A stretch of DNA of 64,000 nt from contig JADKFU010000005.1 in the NCBI GenBank assembly GCA_016717285.1, forward strand, positions 2,317,095-2,381,094. Direction: 5' to 3'. The notes below the pieces were generated by a model. That model was not told the DNA's origin, did no database searches, and saw nothing but the letters and a program-made list of their open reading frames with translations. The translations under genes were made by a program, and so were the position numbers. Every line of letters begins with the position of its first letter. Within the stretch, counting starts at the first letter, position 1. Below are positions 46,201 to 57,300 of this stretch, one piece after another. Origin of the DNA: Chitinophagaceae bacterium (GTDB lineage: Bacteria > Bacteroidota > Bacteroidia > Chitinophagales > UBA10324).

Positions 46201-48265
46201 TATGCGTGTAAGCACCAGATGTAGTGGCTGATCCGCCCCATGGCAGTTCATAACTGTCGCAAGCTGTTGCACTGTAAGAGGAAGGTGCACTTGCATGGTT
46301 GATCGTAACATTTGCGGTTACTACACTGTCGCAACCTGCTGCATTCAAGTAAGTATGTGTGTAAGCACCAGATGTTGTGGCTGATCCGCCCCATGGCAAT
46401 GCGTAACTTTCACAAGCTGTTGCTGTGTAAGATGATGGTGCGCTACTGTGATTGATAGTCACGTTGGCTGTAATCAGACTATCGCAACCTGCTGCATTCG
46501 TGTAAGTATGACCATATACACCACTTACAGTAACTGATGCGCCCCATGGCAGGGTGTAACTATCGCAGGAGGTAGCATTATAAAATGTTGGTGTAGAAGC
46601 TTGATTGATAGTTACCATAGCTGTTACAACACTGTCGCAGCCTGCTGCATTCTGGTAAGTATGTACATAGTTGCCTGATGTATTTACTGATCCGCCCCAA
46701 GGCAAGGTATAACTATCACAAGCCGATGCCGAATAAGAAGTAGGCAAGCTTGAATTGTTGATTGTAATATTTGCGGTTACCACACTGTCACATCCTTTCG
46801 AAGACGTATAAGTATGTGTATAAGCGCCAGAAGTAGTAGCTGATCCGCCCCATGGCAATGCGTAAACGTCACAGGCTGAAGTGCTGAAGGATGATGAAAG
46901 TGGCAGCGCATTTCCGACATTTGTGCTAACACTATTCGAACATCCGCTTGAAGTTGTCCAGGCAATCAGATGCGAGCCAACTGATAATCCTGTAACGTTA
47001 AATGGTGAAGCTACAGGCGCTGTTTGTGGAATACCATCAACGGTAAAAGTTGAAAATGGAAATCCAGCTCCACCTGCAAAATTCATCGTCACCGTTGCCT
47101 TACCATCGTTGCCATTAAAGCAGGTTACAGGCGTAGATACAGCAGTACCCGAACATACAATTGGAGTACCAAGGGTTGGATTATTAGTACAACCGTTATT
47201 ACTGCCGCAAACCAAGGCAACGCCTGTTGCAACTATTGTAGCAGCCTGACTTATTTGAATTTGAGTTGCAGAAATAATGCTTGTAATGGTAGTTCCTGGC
47301 TGTATTCCAGACCCAGTAATAGTCATACCAGGGGAAAGACCCACCGTGCTGGCAATGCCGCTAATAGTTGTAGATAAAGCTGTATTACCTGTAATGTTAA
47401 CAGTACTGGTAATGTCAAAAAAACTTCCGCCAGCATTGCCACTTACACCACCAGAGCAACTGATTGAAGGATAATAAGAAATTAAAGTAGCTGTTTTTCC
47501 TGATGAATTTACAAAGTTATAATCCACAAGTGGTGCCTGCCCGGATGTGAAGCAAACAGCCGAAGATCCCGAATAACCAAAAATGCCTGATGTCTGTCCA
47601 ACTGCAGCAGGTGCAGCAAGCGTAAGACCCGTTGCACTCTCAATACTTAATATTGTTCCAATCAATTGTCCGGAAGAACTGTAAAGATTATTGCCTGCTG
47701 ACAATTGAGTTGAAAAAGCAGTACCTGTGCCAGTTACCGTGTTCAATCCACTACTAACCACTATATTACCCGTACCCTTATTCACATTGGTCATTATAAA
47801 CGATCCAAAACGAGTTCCTCCCTTACCACAAGGATCTGTATTGTTTCCTATAAATGTTCCCGCACCGCAACCCGGTGGCGTCCTCGCGGTAAAGTTTATG
47901 CAATTGGAAGTGTTATTAAATTGCGTATTGCTGAGAACGGGTACCTCTGAAGGAAGGAATCCTGAACTTCCAGGAACATAATCTATAACCACATATCCGG
48001 TACCCTTTGATGTAGGGTTGAAATTAATCCCAAATGCGATGTTGGCAATTTGCAAAGGAGTTGCCCCTGTGCGTTGCAGCCAGATATCAAATTTGTATTG
48101 ATTACAACCAATCGCTGAATCATTGGTGATGTACACATTGTAGTTTGGCAACTGGGAATAGCTGCGGCCTGCAATGAATATCATCATTACAAGCAGTAAA
48201 ACTTTGAAATACTGGGTCCTGGTAGCATTCATGTTTGTCGGATTTGAGGTTAAAAGTTTTTTCAT
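43211..48265 (-). CDS. T9SS-exported surface protein with 19 tandem 51-residue repeats
   Basis: The start at 48265 (MKKLLTSN) is chosen; an ATG at 48232 is also plausible, and both give a signal peptide ending SYSQ. About 1684 residues: an N-terminal region of about 450 residues with beta-rich, cohesin-like and Ig-like stretches; a tandem array of 19 modules of 51 residues with the core CDSYALPWGGSATTSG and AYTHTYTNAAGCDSVVTANV, each with two cysteines about 27 apart; two Ig-like domains (QWYSFGNILAGETNSTY, QWYYNGNLIPGETNRNY); and a T9SS type A sorting domain (EMYPNPSNGLFIVHL). It is probably a long stalk or adhesin, disulfide-locked in each module. The gene starts 79 bp after the end of the giant gene and is probably cotranscribed. 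Confidence 0.85.
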   Translation of the reverse strand: MKKLLTSNPTNMNATRTQYFKVLLLVMMIFIAGRSYSQLPNYNVYITNDSAIGCNQYKFDIWLQRTGATPLQIANIAFGINFNPTSKGTGYVVIDYVPGSSGFLPSEVPVLSNTQFNNTSNCINFTARTPPGCGAGTFIGNNTDPCGKGGTRFGSFIMTNVNKGTGNIVVSSGLNTVTGTGTAFSTQLSAGNNLYSSSGQLIGTILSIESATGLTLAAPAAVGQTSGIFGYSGSSAVCFTSGQAPLVDYNFVNSSGKTATLISYYPSISCSGGVSGNAGGSFFDITSTVNITGNTALSTTISGIASTVGLSPGMTITGSGIQPGTTITSIISATQIQISQAATIVATGVALVCGSNNGCTNNPTLGTPIVCSGTAVSTPVTCFNGNDGKATVTMNFAGGAGFPFSTFTVDGIPQTAPVASPFNVTGLSVGSHLIAWTTSSGCSNSVSTNVGNALPLSSSFSTSACDVYALPWGGSATTSGAYTHTYTSSKGCDSVVTANITINNSSLPTSYSASACDSYTLPWGGSVNTSGNYVHTYQNAAGCDSVVTAMVTINQASTPTFYNATSCDSYTLPWGASVTVSGVYGHTYTNAAGCDSLITANVTINHSSAPSSYTATACESYALPWGGSATTSGAYTHTYLNAAGCDSVVTANVTINHASAPSSYSATACDSYELPWGGSATTSGAYTHTYTNAAGCDSVVTANVTINNASSPSSYNATACDSYALPWGGSATTSGAYTHTYTNAAGCDSVVTANVTINHSSAPSSYSATACESYALPWGGSATTSGAYTHTYTNAAGCDSVVTANVTINNASSPSSYSATACDSYELPWGGSATTSGAYTHTYTNAAGCDSVVTANVTINHSSAPSSYNATACDSYALPWGGSATTSGAYTHTYTNAAGCDSVVTANVTINHSSAPSSYNASACESYALPWGGSATTSGAYTHTYTNAAGCDSIVTANVTINHASTPTSFSAAACSSYTLPWGGSVTTSGAYVHTYANAAGCDSVVTANVTINSSSISTSYNASACESYELPWGGSATTSGAYTHTYANGTGCDSVVTANVTINHASAPSSYSATACESYALPWGGSATTSGAYTHTYLNAAGCDSIVTANVTINHASAPSSYSATACDSYELPWGGSATTSGAYTHTYTNAAGCDSVVTANVTINHSSAPSSYSATACDSYELPWGGSATTSGAYTHTYTNAAGCDSVVTANVTINHSSAPSSYNATACESYALPWGGSATTSGAYTHTYTNAAGCDSVVTANVTINHASAPSSYSATACESYELPWGGSATTSGAYTHTYTNAAGCDSVVTANVTINHASAPSSYNATACDSYALPWGGSATTSGAYTHTYTNAAGCDSVVTANVTINHSNASSYNVAACGTYTLPWGGDVTSSGAYNHTYTNASGCDSVVTANVTINSFPVATASPANPAPVCKDVTVLLSANVGAGLTYQWYSFGNILAGETNSTYTVGAYVNKKFKVVVTNGAGCSTTSNVVDINRLATPNANILIVSPSDNPDLCINGKVKLRGNGSDDVSLGYQWYYNGNLIPGETNRNYNAFAAGSYQVKVTNLTTGCMTLSAAVAVINTCKESGIDLQDATFEMYPNPSNGLFIVHLNLTSQADGDAVVQVYNALGQSVLGETVPVANGELLKEVRLQEGDAAGMYMVRVIFEGVVYSGQIVYQH
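44008..46890 (-). repeat. 153-bp tandem array coding 19 modules
   Basis: Period 153 bp (51 codons), about 19 copies. Units 2-3 (N-terminal side), 11 and 12 and the last one are diverged; most others are nearly identical in DNA. Variation is concentrated at a few sites: spacer HSS/HAS/NAS, N/S before AT, D/E before SY, A/E before LP. The variant YLNAAG occurs in units 4 and 13 only, nine units (1377 bp) apart. The last unit is one codon short (150 bp). Confidence 0.92.
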
Positions 48266-48344
48266 ATAATGGGTGTGAATGTATTTATTTTTTATGATAT
48301 GCGGGGTTTGCAAAGAACCCCGCATATTATCTTTAAATCATCAT

Positions 48345-51300
48345 TTAAAACGGCCGGGCTAAGAATAATCCATAGCTCACATTCGGTTCCAGCAAATTGT
48401 AATCAAGCCCTGAAGGTATGCCATCACCTGTAAGATCAGTTACATTGTATCCGAAGTTCGGGAAGGTAACATCCGGTTCCATAACGTTGAAATCGTCACC
48501 GTTTATTGAACCACTCTGATCGACATCGCCACTATAAATTGTCCATACTCCGTCAACAAATACCATCTGAGGATTCGGGTTGAACAGATCAGGGTAGGCC
48601 TGAGTAAGATCAGAACTGAAGTCGTAATCACCATCAGACATCGGTACAGCCGCTGCACTCCAGGTTTCAAGTGTATTCTTATAAATTACTGAGATGTAAT
48701 AAGAGGCACTTCCTGAAGCATCATCGAATGTACAACTGATCAGTCCATCAGTATGCAGAAGTCCTCTGAAGGTATCAACCGGTTCATAGGTCGAGGCATC
48801 ATTCAGTATGATGGACACGGTGTCAACTTCAGACGGATCTGAACTTCCAAGTTCAGTCTGTAACACCGACTTCATAAATCCTGGATTAAACTCATCCATG
48901 TAACCTTGTATGAACACGTGCACATCAAAGGCAACTGAACAACTGTTGATGGTAACATTCGCAGTTACTACGCTGTCACAACCTGTCGCATTCGTGTAAG
49001 TATGTACATATGCACCGGACGAAGTAACTGTACCACCCCAAGGCAAGATATAGCTATCACATTCTGTTACACTGAATGAAGTTGGAATAGAAGGCAAATT
49101 AATGTAAATGCTGCCGGTTGCCGAACCACCACAACCAAACTCATCCTGATACAGGTAGGTAACCACGTGGCTTCCTGAACTGTAAGCAGCCGGATTAAAC
49201 ACCGTGATGAACGGACCATTATCTACCTGATAAAGACCGCCAGACGGTGACCCATTGGTGAGTGTAAATGAAGCTGCATTCTGACAAACATCAGCAAAAG
49301 GAGCCAAAGCAACAACCGGTAAAGCATGTACTGTTATCAATTGGCTATCACTTGCACAACCCAATGAAGTGGTATACTTGATGTAATGAGGACCTAAACC
49401 AGCAGTACTTGGATCAAAGTAATAATCAGGTCCGAAAGTAAATGTACCTGCACCGCTTAATACACCACCGGGCTGACTCGGGAATACCTGGATCAAACCC
49501 TGATCCTCGCAATAGTCAGATCCAAGACCGAAGAACGAAGCATCGGCATTGATAACCTCCACTGTAGTAGTGGCCGAAGAAGAGCAACCACCGGCATTGG
49601 TAACTGTAACTGTATACACGGTAGTAGCATTAATGCCACTTGCACTTGCAGGATTCGCTGTTGAATCAGCGATCGTTGCTGCGGGAGACCATGAATAAGT
49701 TAAAGAAGTTGGAGGAAGCGGATTGAAACGGAAACCATTTCCATCTCCCGGCCAGGCAGCAGAGGTAGTTGTAGAGTTACCGGATCCATTTAGCGCATTG
49801 ATGTAATGATCGGTTCCGCCTGTGGCATCTTCTATACCTATTGCAGCTGCAAACGATATTGCGCCCGCTGTGGGTCCGTAAATCATCTCAATCCTGCCAG
49901 GACTGGCTGATAACGGTCCGTAGATATTTATCTGGAACGAAATCAGAATTGAAGTAGTCGTGCTAAAGCTTGATCCTACTGCCTGATCCCATTGGAAGGC
50001 ATAAACTTGTGTTCCAATTAAACCATGTCGCATGCTACCCGGGAATCCTGCTCCAAAATTCGCACCCATATCTTTAAACCATGCAGCGATCGTATTATTT
50101 GGAAGTGTAGTGGTAAACAAATTTCCTGCAGTACGATCAGGTCCGGCAGTAATCGCGACATTTCCGTTTCCTGCGCCTATCCAGCCATTGGTTGACATGG
50201 TCATCTGATTAAATGAAGAACCGTTATAAGTAAATGCAAATGGCAGCGTGATTAACACACCCCCATCATCCTGACTTCCGGTACTAAATCCGGTGAGTAA
50301 TTGCGCAGCATCATTGATAGTAGTGATACCTGCACCGGACAAAGGTGTATACACCTGGCCTGATATATTGCTTAATGAATAATTATTGACCATAGCTCCT
50401 GCCTGGAAGGCATTAGCCGTTAATGTGCTGGATCCGCCTGCGCAAATGCTTGCAAGATCAGCCGTAACCGAAGTAATGGTGGGTGGGATCAACACGGCAA
50501 CTACTGCTGTCGTGGTGCTTACACAACCATTTCCATTTGTTCCGGTAACGGTATAAGTAGTATTTACTGTTGGATTGGCAGTTACAGATGCACCTGTTGT
50601 AGGCGTCAATCCCAGGGATGGACTCCAGGTGTAAGTATTTGCACCGGTAACACTCAGTGCTACGCTTCCACCCGTACAAATCGACGGATTAAAAGGTGTA
50701 ACAGCTAACACAGGCAAAGTATCAACTGTAACAGTGCCGGAAGCAAACATAGTGTCGCCACAGAAATCAATCACCATTACATTATAGCTGGTTGTTGATA
50801 CCGGTGACACCGTAATAGAACTTGTGGTTGCACCACCAGGTGACCATAAGTAGCTGTAAGGATATCCACCACCACTTATTGAAGTGGTTAACGTAGTGGA
50901 ACCACCTGCGCAAATGGTATCTGAATTCACTGAAACCACTAACGGCTCACCTACGTGAACGGTAACCGTGTCAGTTGAACTACATGATGTAATGGTATCC
51001 GTTGCGGTGACTGTGTAGGTAGTAGTTCCTGCAGGTGATACGTTAACCGTATTACCCATCAATGAACCTGGCATCCAAACCCAATCATTTGAACCGGTAG
51101 AATTTACGCCGGTAACAGCATTAAACTGGAAGACAGGACGGGTTCCGGTAGTTGTCGGGTTAGAACCTGTAGCAACCGAACAGGTTGTATTGTTGGCCAC
51201 TGTTGACATGAATGGCGTTGCAAAAGTTTGCAAAGTAGTACCACTTCCACTACCAGCTACGGTGAGGTCACCGCAGATGTTAATCAGGATGTTTGACATA

Positions 51301-54300
51301 CCATCCCAGTAAAATGATGTTGCGAAAGGATGATTATTCAACCCGGTAACAGGTGTCCAGACAGGTATTGAATACACAGGGCTTACAGGATCGGTAAGGA
51401 AAGTAGTGGTCATTGCCGTTGCACCGGTATTTCCCATCGAGATAACCATATTGCTGATAAATCCGGTTGGGGAATTGGTAACAAACAATCCTAAGCTTTG
51501 AATATCACCTGCTGTGATACCGGCTGTAGCCAGTTCACTCTGTAAAATCAGGTATTGACTTCTGATCGAGATTCCAGTGGTGGTACCCGTACGATATGGT
51601 GTACCTACTGTGTTAATCTTTGATGCGGCATTATCAGAGCCAAGGATAACATTCGCATTGGCAAAATTACCGCTGACAGCTTCAAGTGTACTCGTTCCAC
51701 CGAAGCAAATATTAGAAGGTGTTGCAGTAACACTGCTGATATCCGGATTTGGATTCACCGTTAAAGTGCCTGTTGTGTCAATGGTGGCACAACCTGCAGT
51801 TGTATCAGTTGCAATAACAATGTAATGATAGCTGCCTGCGGCAGTAGGCGTAATGCTTACTGACTGACCGCTTGCAGAACCCGGGATGCCACTTCCTGTG
51901 GCAGGAAATGCGGTCCAGCTATATTGATAATTATTGGTAGTTCCGGTTTGAACTGCCGTCACAACCGTGCTTGAACCCAGGCAAACAGGTGAAGGTGCCA
52001 CAGAGGCAGTAACCACATCAGGTTGCGTTACCGTTGAAATCACTCTAACCCTGTTGCTTTCGCACTGTCCGTTAAATTCAGTTACATAGAATGTATCCGT
52101 AGCGTTGATGGTGTATGCAGTAAGGTGATTCAATGTTTCGCCTGAAAGCGCTGTTCCACCTGAAGGATTCAGATACCAATGGTAACCGGGAGTAGGTAAT
52201 CCGGAAGTTGATGTTACATACACTGACGGAACGTCTAATCCGCACTGTGTCGAATCATGACCGATCGGATCTGTAGGTACAGGAACTGAAACAACATTCA
52301 CTGTATCGGATTGTGTACATCCACCTGTGCTGGTTGCTGTTACAGTATAGACAGTGCTGGTAGTCACATTCGTAGCTACAGGATTTTGCGCATTCGCATT
52401 GTCGAGGAACGTTGGAGGTAACCATGCATACGTGAAGTTAACAGGTGATGAGGGCGCAAACCGTACAGCATCATTAGTAAGTGTCCACGTTGTATTCGCG
52501 TTACGTGCATTATCCACCACTGCTACTGTTCCATCTGCATTTTCAATGCCCTGCGTATGCGGATTCCAAATTGCTCCGTTTGGATTCTGCGGCATAGAAG
52601 TAGTATGAATTTCAATAATATTGCTTGACTCATACAGCACAATCTGAGTAGTAACAGGATCTCCGCCACCACCGGTAGTTGAGTGGTGACCCACTGCATT
52701 ATATCTCACTACGAAAACATGGTTGATACCACTTCCCTGAGTAAAGAAATCAATGGTGCCACCAACGGTAGTGTTTAAATCTTCCCATGCAGCCGCAATC
52801 AGGTTATTTGGAGTGGTAGCACTTGGCAGAAGTTGTCCGGAGCAGCAGCCTGAACCCGGAGCAGCATCAAAGGAGATAAATCCGTTTGTGGAAATAGTAA
52901 CTGTTGAAAAAGTTGTTCCGAAGAAAGTAAAGTTGAAGCCAATCGGTACTCCGGCCAGGGTAGCATCATCCCCGGAAGGTCCAGGGGAGGTAGATACAGA
53001 CGGAACAACCGGAGCAAATGAAGTACTTGTTAAGGAATATCCTCCCGTAATCGGCACCGAAGCTGAAGCACTCAACTGTGAAGTTGCATTCGAACATACA
53101 GTAGAGGGTGAGGCGCTGGCAACAAGTGTAATCGTTGGAACTACCGTAACTGTTTGTGTGGCAGTAATGGTACAACCATTAGCAGATGAGGCTGTAACCG
53201 TATAGGTGGTGGTGGAAACCGGAGTAGCAACCACTGTTGAACCGGTAGTTACATCAAGACCTGTTGCAGGTTCCCATGTGAAGGAGGTAGCTGTACCTGT
53301 TGCTACTAAAGTAACACTACCGGTACCGCAAATTCCTGCGTTGGCAGGAGAAGGCGATATAGTTACAGTAGGTGTTGGATTAACAGTAACTTGAACTGTA
53401 TCAGTGGCGATGGTGCCGCAATTATCCAATACAGTTACTGTATAAGTAGTAGTACTCAAAGGAGAAACAGTAACACTTGAAGTTGTATCTGACAAGCCTG
53501 GTGCCCATGTGTAATGGAATGGTGCACCACCACCGGTAACGGAAGCTGTCAAAGTAGTGCTATGCCCCGAACAAATTGCTACATCAGGAACACTCACTGA
53601 AAGAGGATCCCCTACTGTAACCGTAACACTGCCCGTATCAGAACAACCTTCCGGGTTACTCACAATTACATTGTAGGTAGTGGTGGCAGGTACTGACACA
53701 CCGGTGGGATTCTGCAAAGCAGAGGTGAAACCGGGAGGAACACTGTACCAACTGAAAGAATTATTCGAAGCGGGTTGATTAACCGCGATATTGTCAATAA
53801 ACCAACCTGCTGCACCTGTACTGGTATCACTACCAAAGCGCCAACGGAGCTTGATAGAATGACCCACTACGGCTGCAGGAAGATTGATAACCGTATTGAT
53901 ATAAAGACCACCTGTATTTGTTGCCCATGCGCTGCGGCCTGCAAGTGGATTACTGAAGCTGGAAGAAATGGTACCTACATAACCACCGCTCACAAAGGAT
54001 CCACCGGCGGCAAGAATATCGGTAAATGTTCCACCGTCAATGCTGATTTCAAGAACACCACCGTCAAAGAAGCTGGTAGCACTTTCGAAAGTATACATCT
54101 GGGAGAAAGTGAGTGTGGCAGGACCCGCAGCAACTGTGATGTTGGGCGATTCAATGCGCTTGTCACTTACCGAAGCAGGATCATCAATGAAGATAGCATT
54201 GGGCGATGAACTCGGTGAAGTAATAGTGGTAACCCATAGAGGAGCTGAACCGGAAATGTTGGTGGCAGTCCATCCTACAGGCAATGCGGGTGCAACAACT

Positions 54301-57300
54301 GCGTCGAAGTTTTCTGAAAGTGCAGTTGCAGGAGATGATGACGGACCTCCAAACAAGTTTACAGTGCCATCCGCACAAGCGGTGGTAGCACTTGCGGTTG
54401 CAGTGGCAGTACCAACACCAGGACTTACCGTAATCACAGCAGTCGCCGTATTCGTACAGGTTCCATCATTTGCAGTAACAGTATAGGTAATGGTTGAAGT
54501 AGGTGAAGCATTTACACTTGCTCCGGTAGTTGGACTCAATCCGGTTGCAGGAGCCCATGTATAAGTGGCTGCAGATCCGGAAGCTACCAGGTTAACCGTG
54601 CCTATGCCGCAAATTGTAGCAGAAGAAGGTGTTACAGAAACCGTAGGAACCGGGTTAACGGTAACTGTACTGTATGCCGTATCCTTTACACCGCAATTAT
54701 CGCTCACTATTACCTGGTAGACGGTTGTGGTAGCCGGATTTGCATTTACGGTAACTCCAGTGGTAGCGCTTAAGCCCAAAGCGGGAGACCATTCATAGCT
54801 AAATGGCGTGCCGCCGCCTGTTGGAACTGCAGTAAGCGTGGTTGTTTGACCTGCGCAAATGGCAGCAGGCGTATTAACTGTTAAATCTAAAGGAGCACCT
54901 ACCGTTACCGTCGTATTCGCTGTAGCTGTACAACCATTGCTTGGATCATTGACAGTTACCGTATATATAGTGGTAGTTGTCAAATTTGTTGTTGCAACCG
55001 TTGCGCCTGTGCTTGTCACCAAACTTGAAGCAGGAGACCATGCATAGGTAGCACCTGGCACTTCAGGAGGTGTTGTACTAAAGCGATAGCCATTTCCATT
55101 CCCCGGCCATGCTGATGATAAGGTAGTAGAAGTAGGCGTTCCATCAAGCGCATTCATAAAGTGATTGGGTGTGCCGCCTGTAGCATCTTCCAAACCAATA
55201 GCAGTACCAGTGGCAATGGCACCCACTGCAGGACCATAGATGAATTCAATTCTACCCGGAGCCGATGACGCCGGACCATAAATATTAACCTGGAAAGAAG
55301 TCAGGATGCTTGAACCGTCGCTGAAACCACTTCCCACTGCTTTATCCCACTGGAAGGCGTATACATCTGTTCCGATCAAACCATGACGCATACTTCCTCC
55401 ACCTGTCGGAAAGTTGGCACCCATATCTCTGAACCAAGGTGCGATTGTATTATTCGGAAGTGCATTAGCAAATAAGTTCGCAGGGGTACGATCAGGTCCG
55501 GCAGTTATTGTTGCCATGCTGCTTCCTGCGGCCACCCAACCATTCGTTGACATGGACATGGTGGTAAAGTTGCTTCCCAGGTAATTGAAGGTAAATGGAA
55601 GTGTTATCAAAACACCACCATCATCCTGAGATGCATTACTGAATCCCGCAGTCAACTGAGCTGCCGTATTTATGATGGTTATGCCACCACCGCTAAGCGT
55701 AGTATATGTTTGACCGGTAAGCGAAGAAAGTGTAAAAGGAAGGCCAGTCTTAAATGGTAACGATGCCGACGCTGTAAGACTTGAAGTTGCATTATTGCAA
55801 ATAGAAGACGGAGTAGCCGTTGCCGTTAAATTAATCGGACTAGCGATGATCGTAAATGTACTGGGTGTTGAAGGATGCGTAGTTACTGTATTTACATTTG
55901 TAGCAACAGCACCACTGGCGTTAGAACCGATATTAGGAGTTGGCAGTGTATCCTGAGCAATAATGTAGTAACTAATCACATTGCCTGTTATAGCACCTCC
56001 AAAGTCAGTACTAACAATGTTAAATGACCATGTACCATTTTGACCGGTGCCGGAGGTAAGCGTTCCTGCTTGTGAGAAGTAGTTAATACCGTCTTTACTG
56101 TAGTAAATTCTTGGCACGAGAACTCCCGTAATGGGTACGCCGGAACCGTCAGTAATGGTTGCAGTTAGTGTTCTGTCTGCGGTGCAAGCGTTTGAAAGTG
56201 ATGAATAAGAAATTACAGGAGCAGTGAGATCCAACAACACACCGCTGAATTCATCAGCACCCATATCCGGCGCACTGCCGCCTGTCGGGAAACCGGCAGT
56301 ACCACCTGGATAACCCGCATTACCATTACGAATATGACCATCATAGTCATCCGTAAAGGTGGCAATATTTGAAGCGCCACTTTCAACTTGTGTGGTTATA
56401 CCAGTAACCATGTGCAGAAATCCTGCATTGGCACCCGTGAAACTCTGGAAGTAAACACCAGGTGTTGATGACACCGTTTCTGAAGCAGATGCCTGATCGC
56501 GTGAAGACATGAAAGTCTTCAATCCTGAATAAGATGATTGCGGATTAGTAAAGGTAGTTACCGTTCCTTCAACATACAGCAGATTACCTGCTCCCGGTGT
56601 TCCGGCATAGAACATATTATTATTCGATGTATTGGCATAGTTAGCCGGAATTGTTGCCGCAGTTCCCGAAGATCTTCTCAACGCTGCCGTATTAGTAGCA
56701 CCATTGAAGGAAGAAAGATTAACTATTATATTATTCCGCAGGTTTAATGTTGCTGATGTTCCAAAGAAAACACCGCTACTGCTAAACAAAGCACCGGAAC
56801 TCGAGGCATTAAGGTAAACTGTATTATAATATACATTATTCGTTGTACCACTTGAAGCATTGATACCTATTACTGCATTCGCAGCATTTGCAGCAGATGC
56901 ACGTAGATCACCTATCAGGTTATTAGAAATATTGGCAGTTGTACCACCAGTAATATTAACGCCTGTTACAGTAGGTCCTGTACTTGTGGTAGACAGATCA
57001 TAAATTTTGTTCTTGAAAATATTATTGGTAGTTCCGCTTGAAACGATGATACCTACAACAGTACCAGAAGTACCACCGGTTGAACCCGTACTGTTCAATG
57101 AATAAATCTGATTTCCACTGAATTCATTGGTTGAACCGGTAGATTCAGAGATACCTCTTAAAGTAGCACCACCTGCGCCGCCTGCTGTGGTGGAGAAGTT
57201 ATAAATCTGGTTGTTCTGGAAAGTTTTCAAACCTGAAATGCCAAACTCTGTGATACCGGTAATGGTACCTGTAGTTGGTGTAGACAGATTGCGAACCACG

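Noticed and set aside
44008..46890. CRISPR or satellite DNA reading of the 153-bp repeats
   Set aside because: The period is exactly 51 codons and the frame is open throughout, so it is a protein repeat.
52753..53205. Plus-strand frames within the giant gene region (for example 150 codons here)
   Set aside because: The valine- and proline-rich translations are typical antisense products of threonine/serine/glycine-rich repeats.
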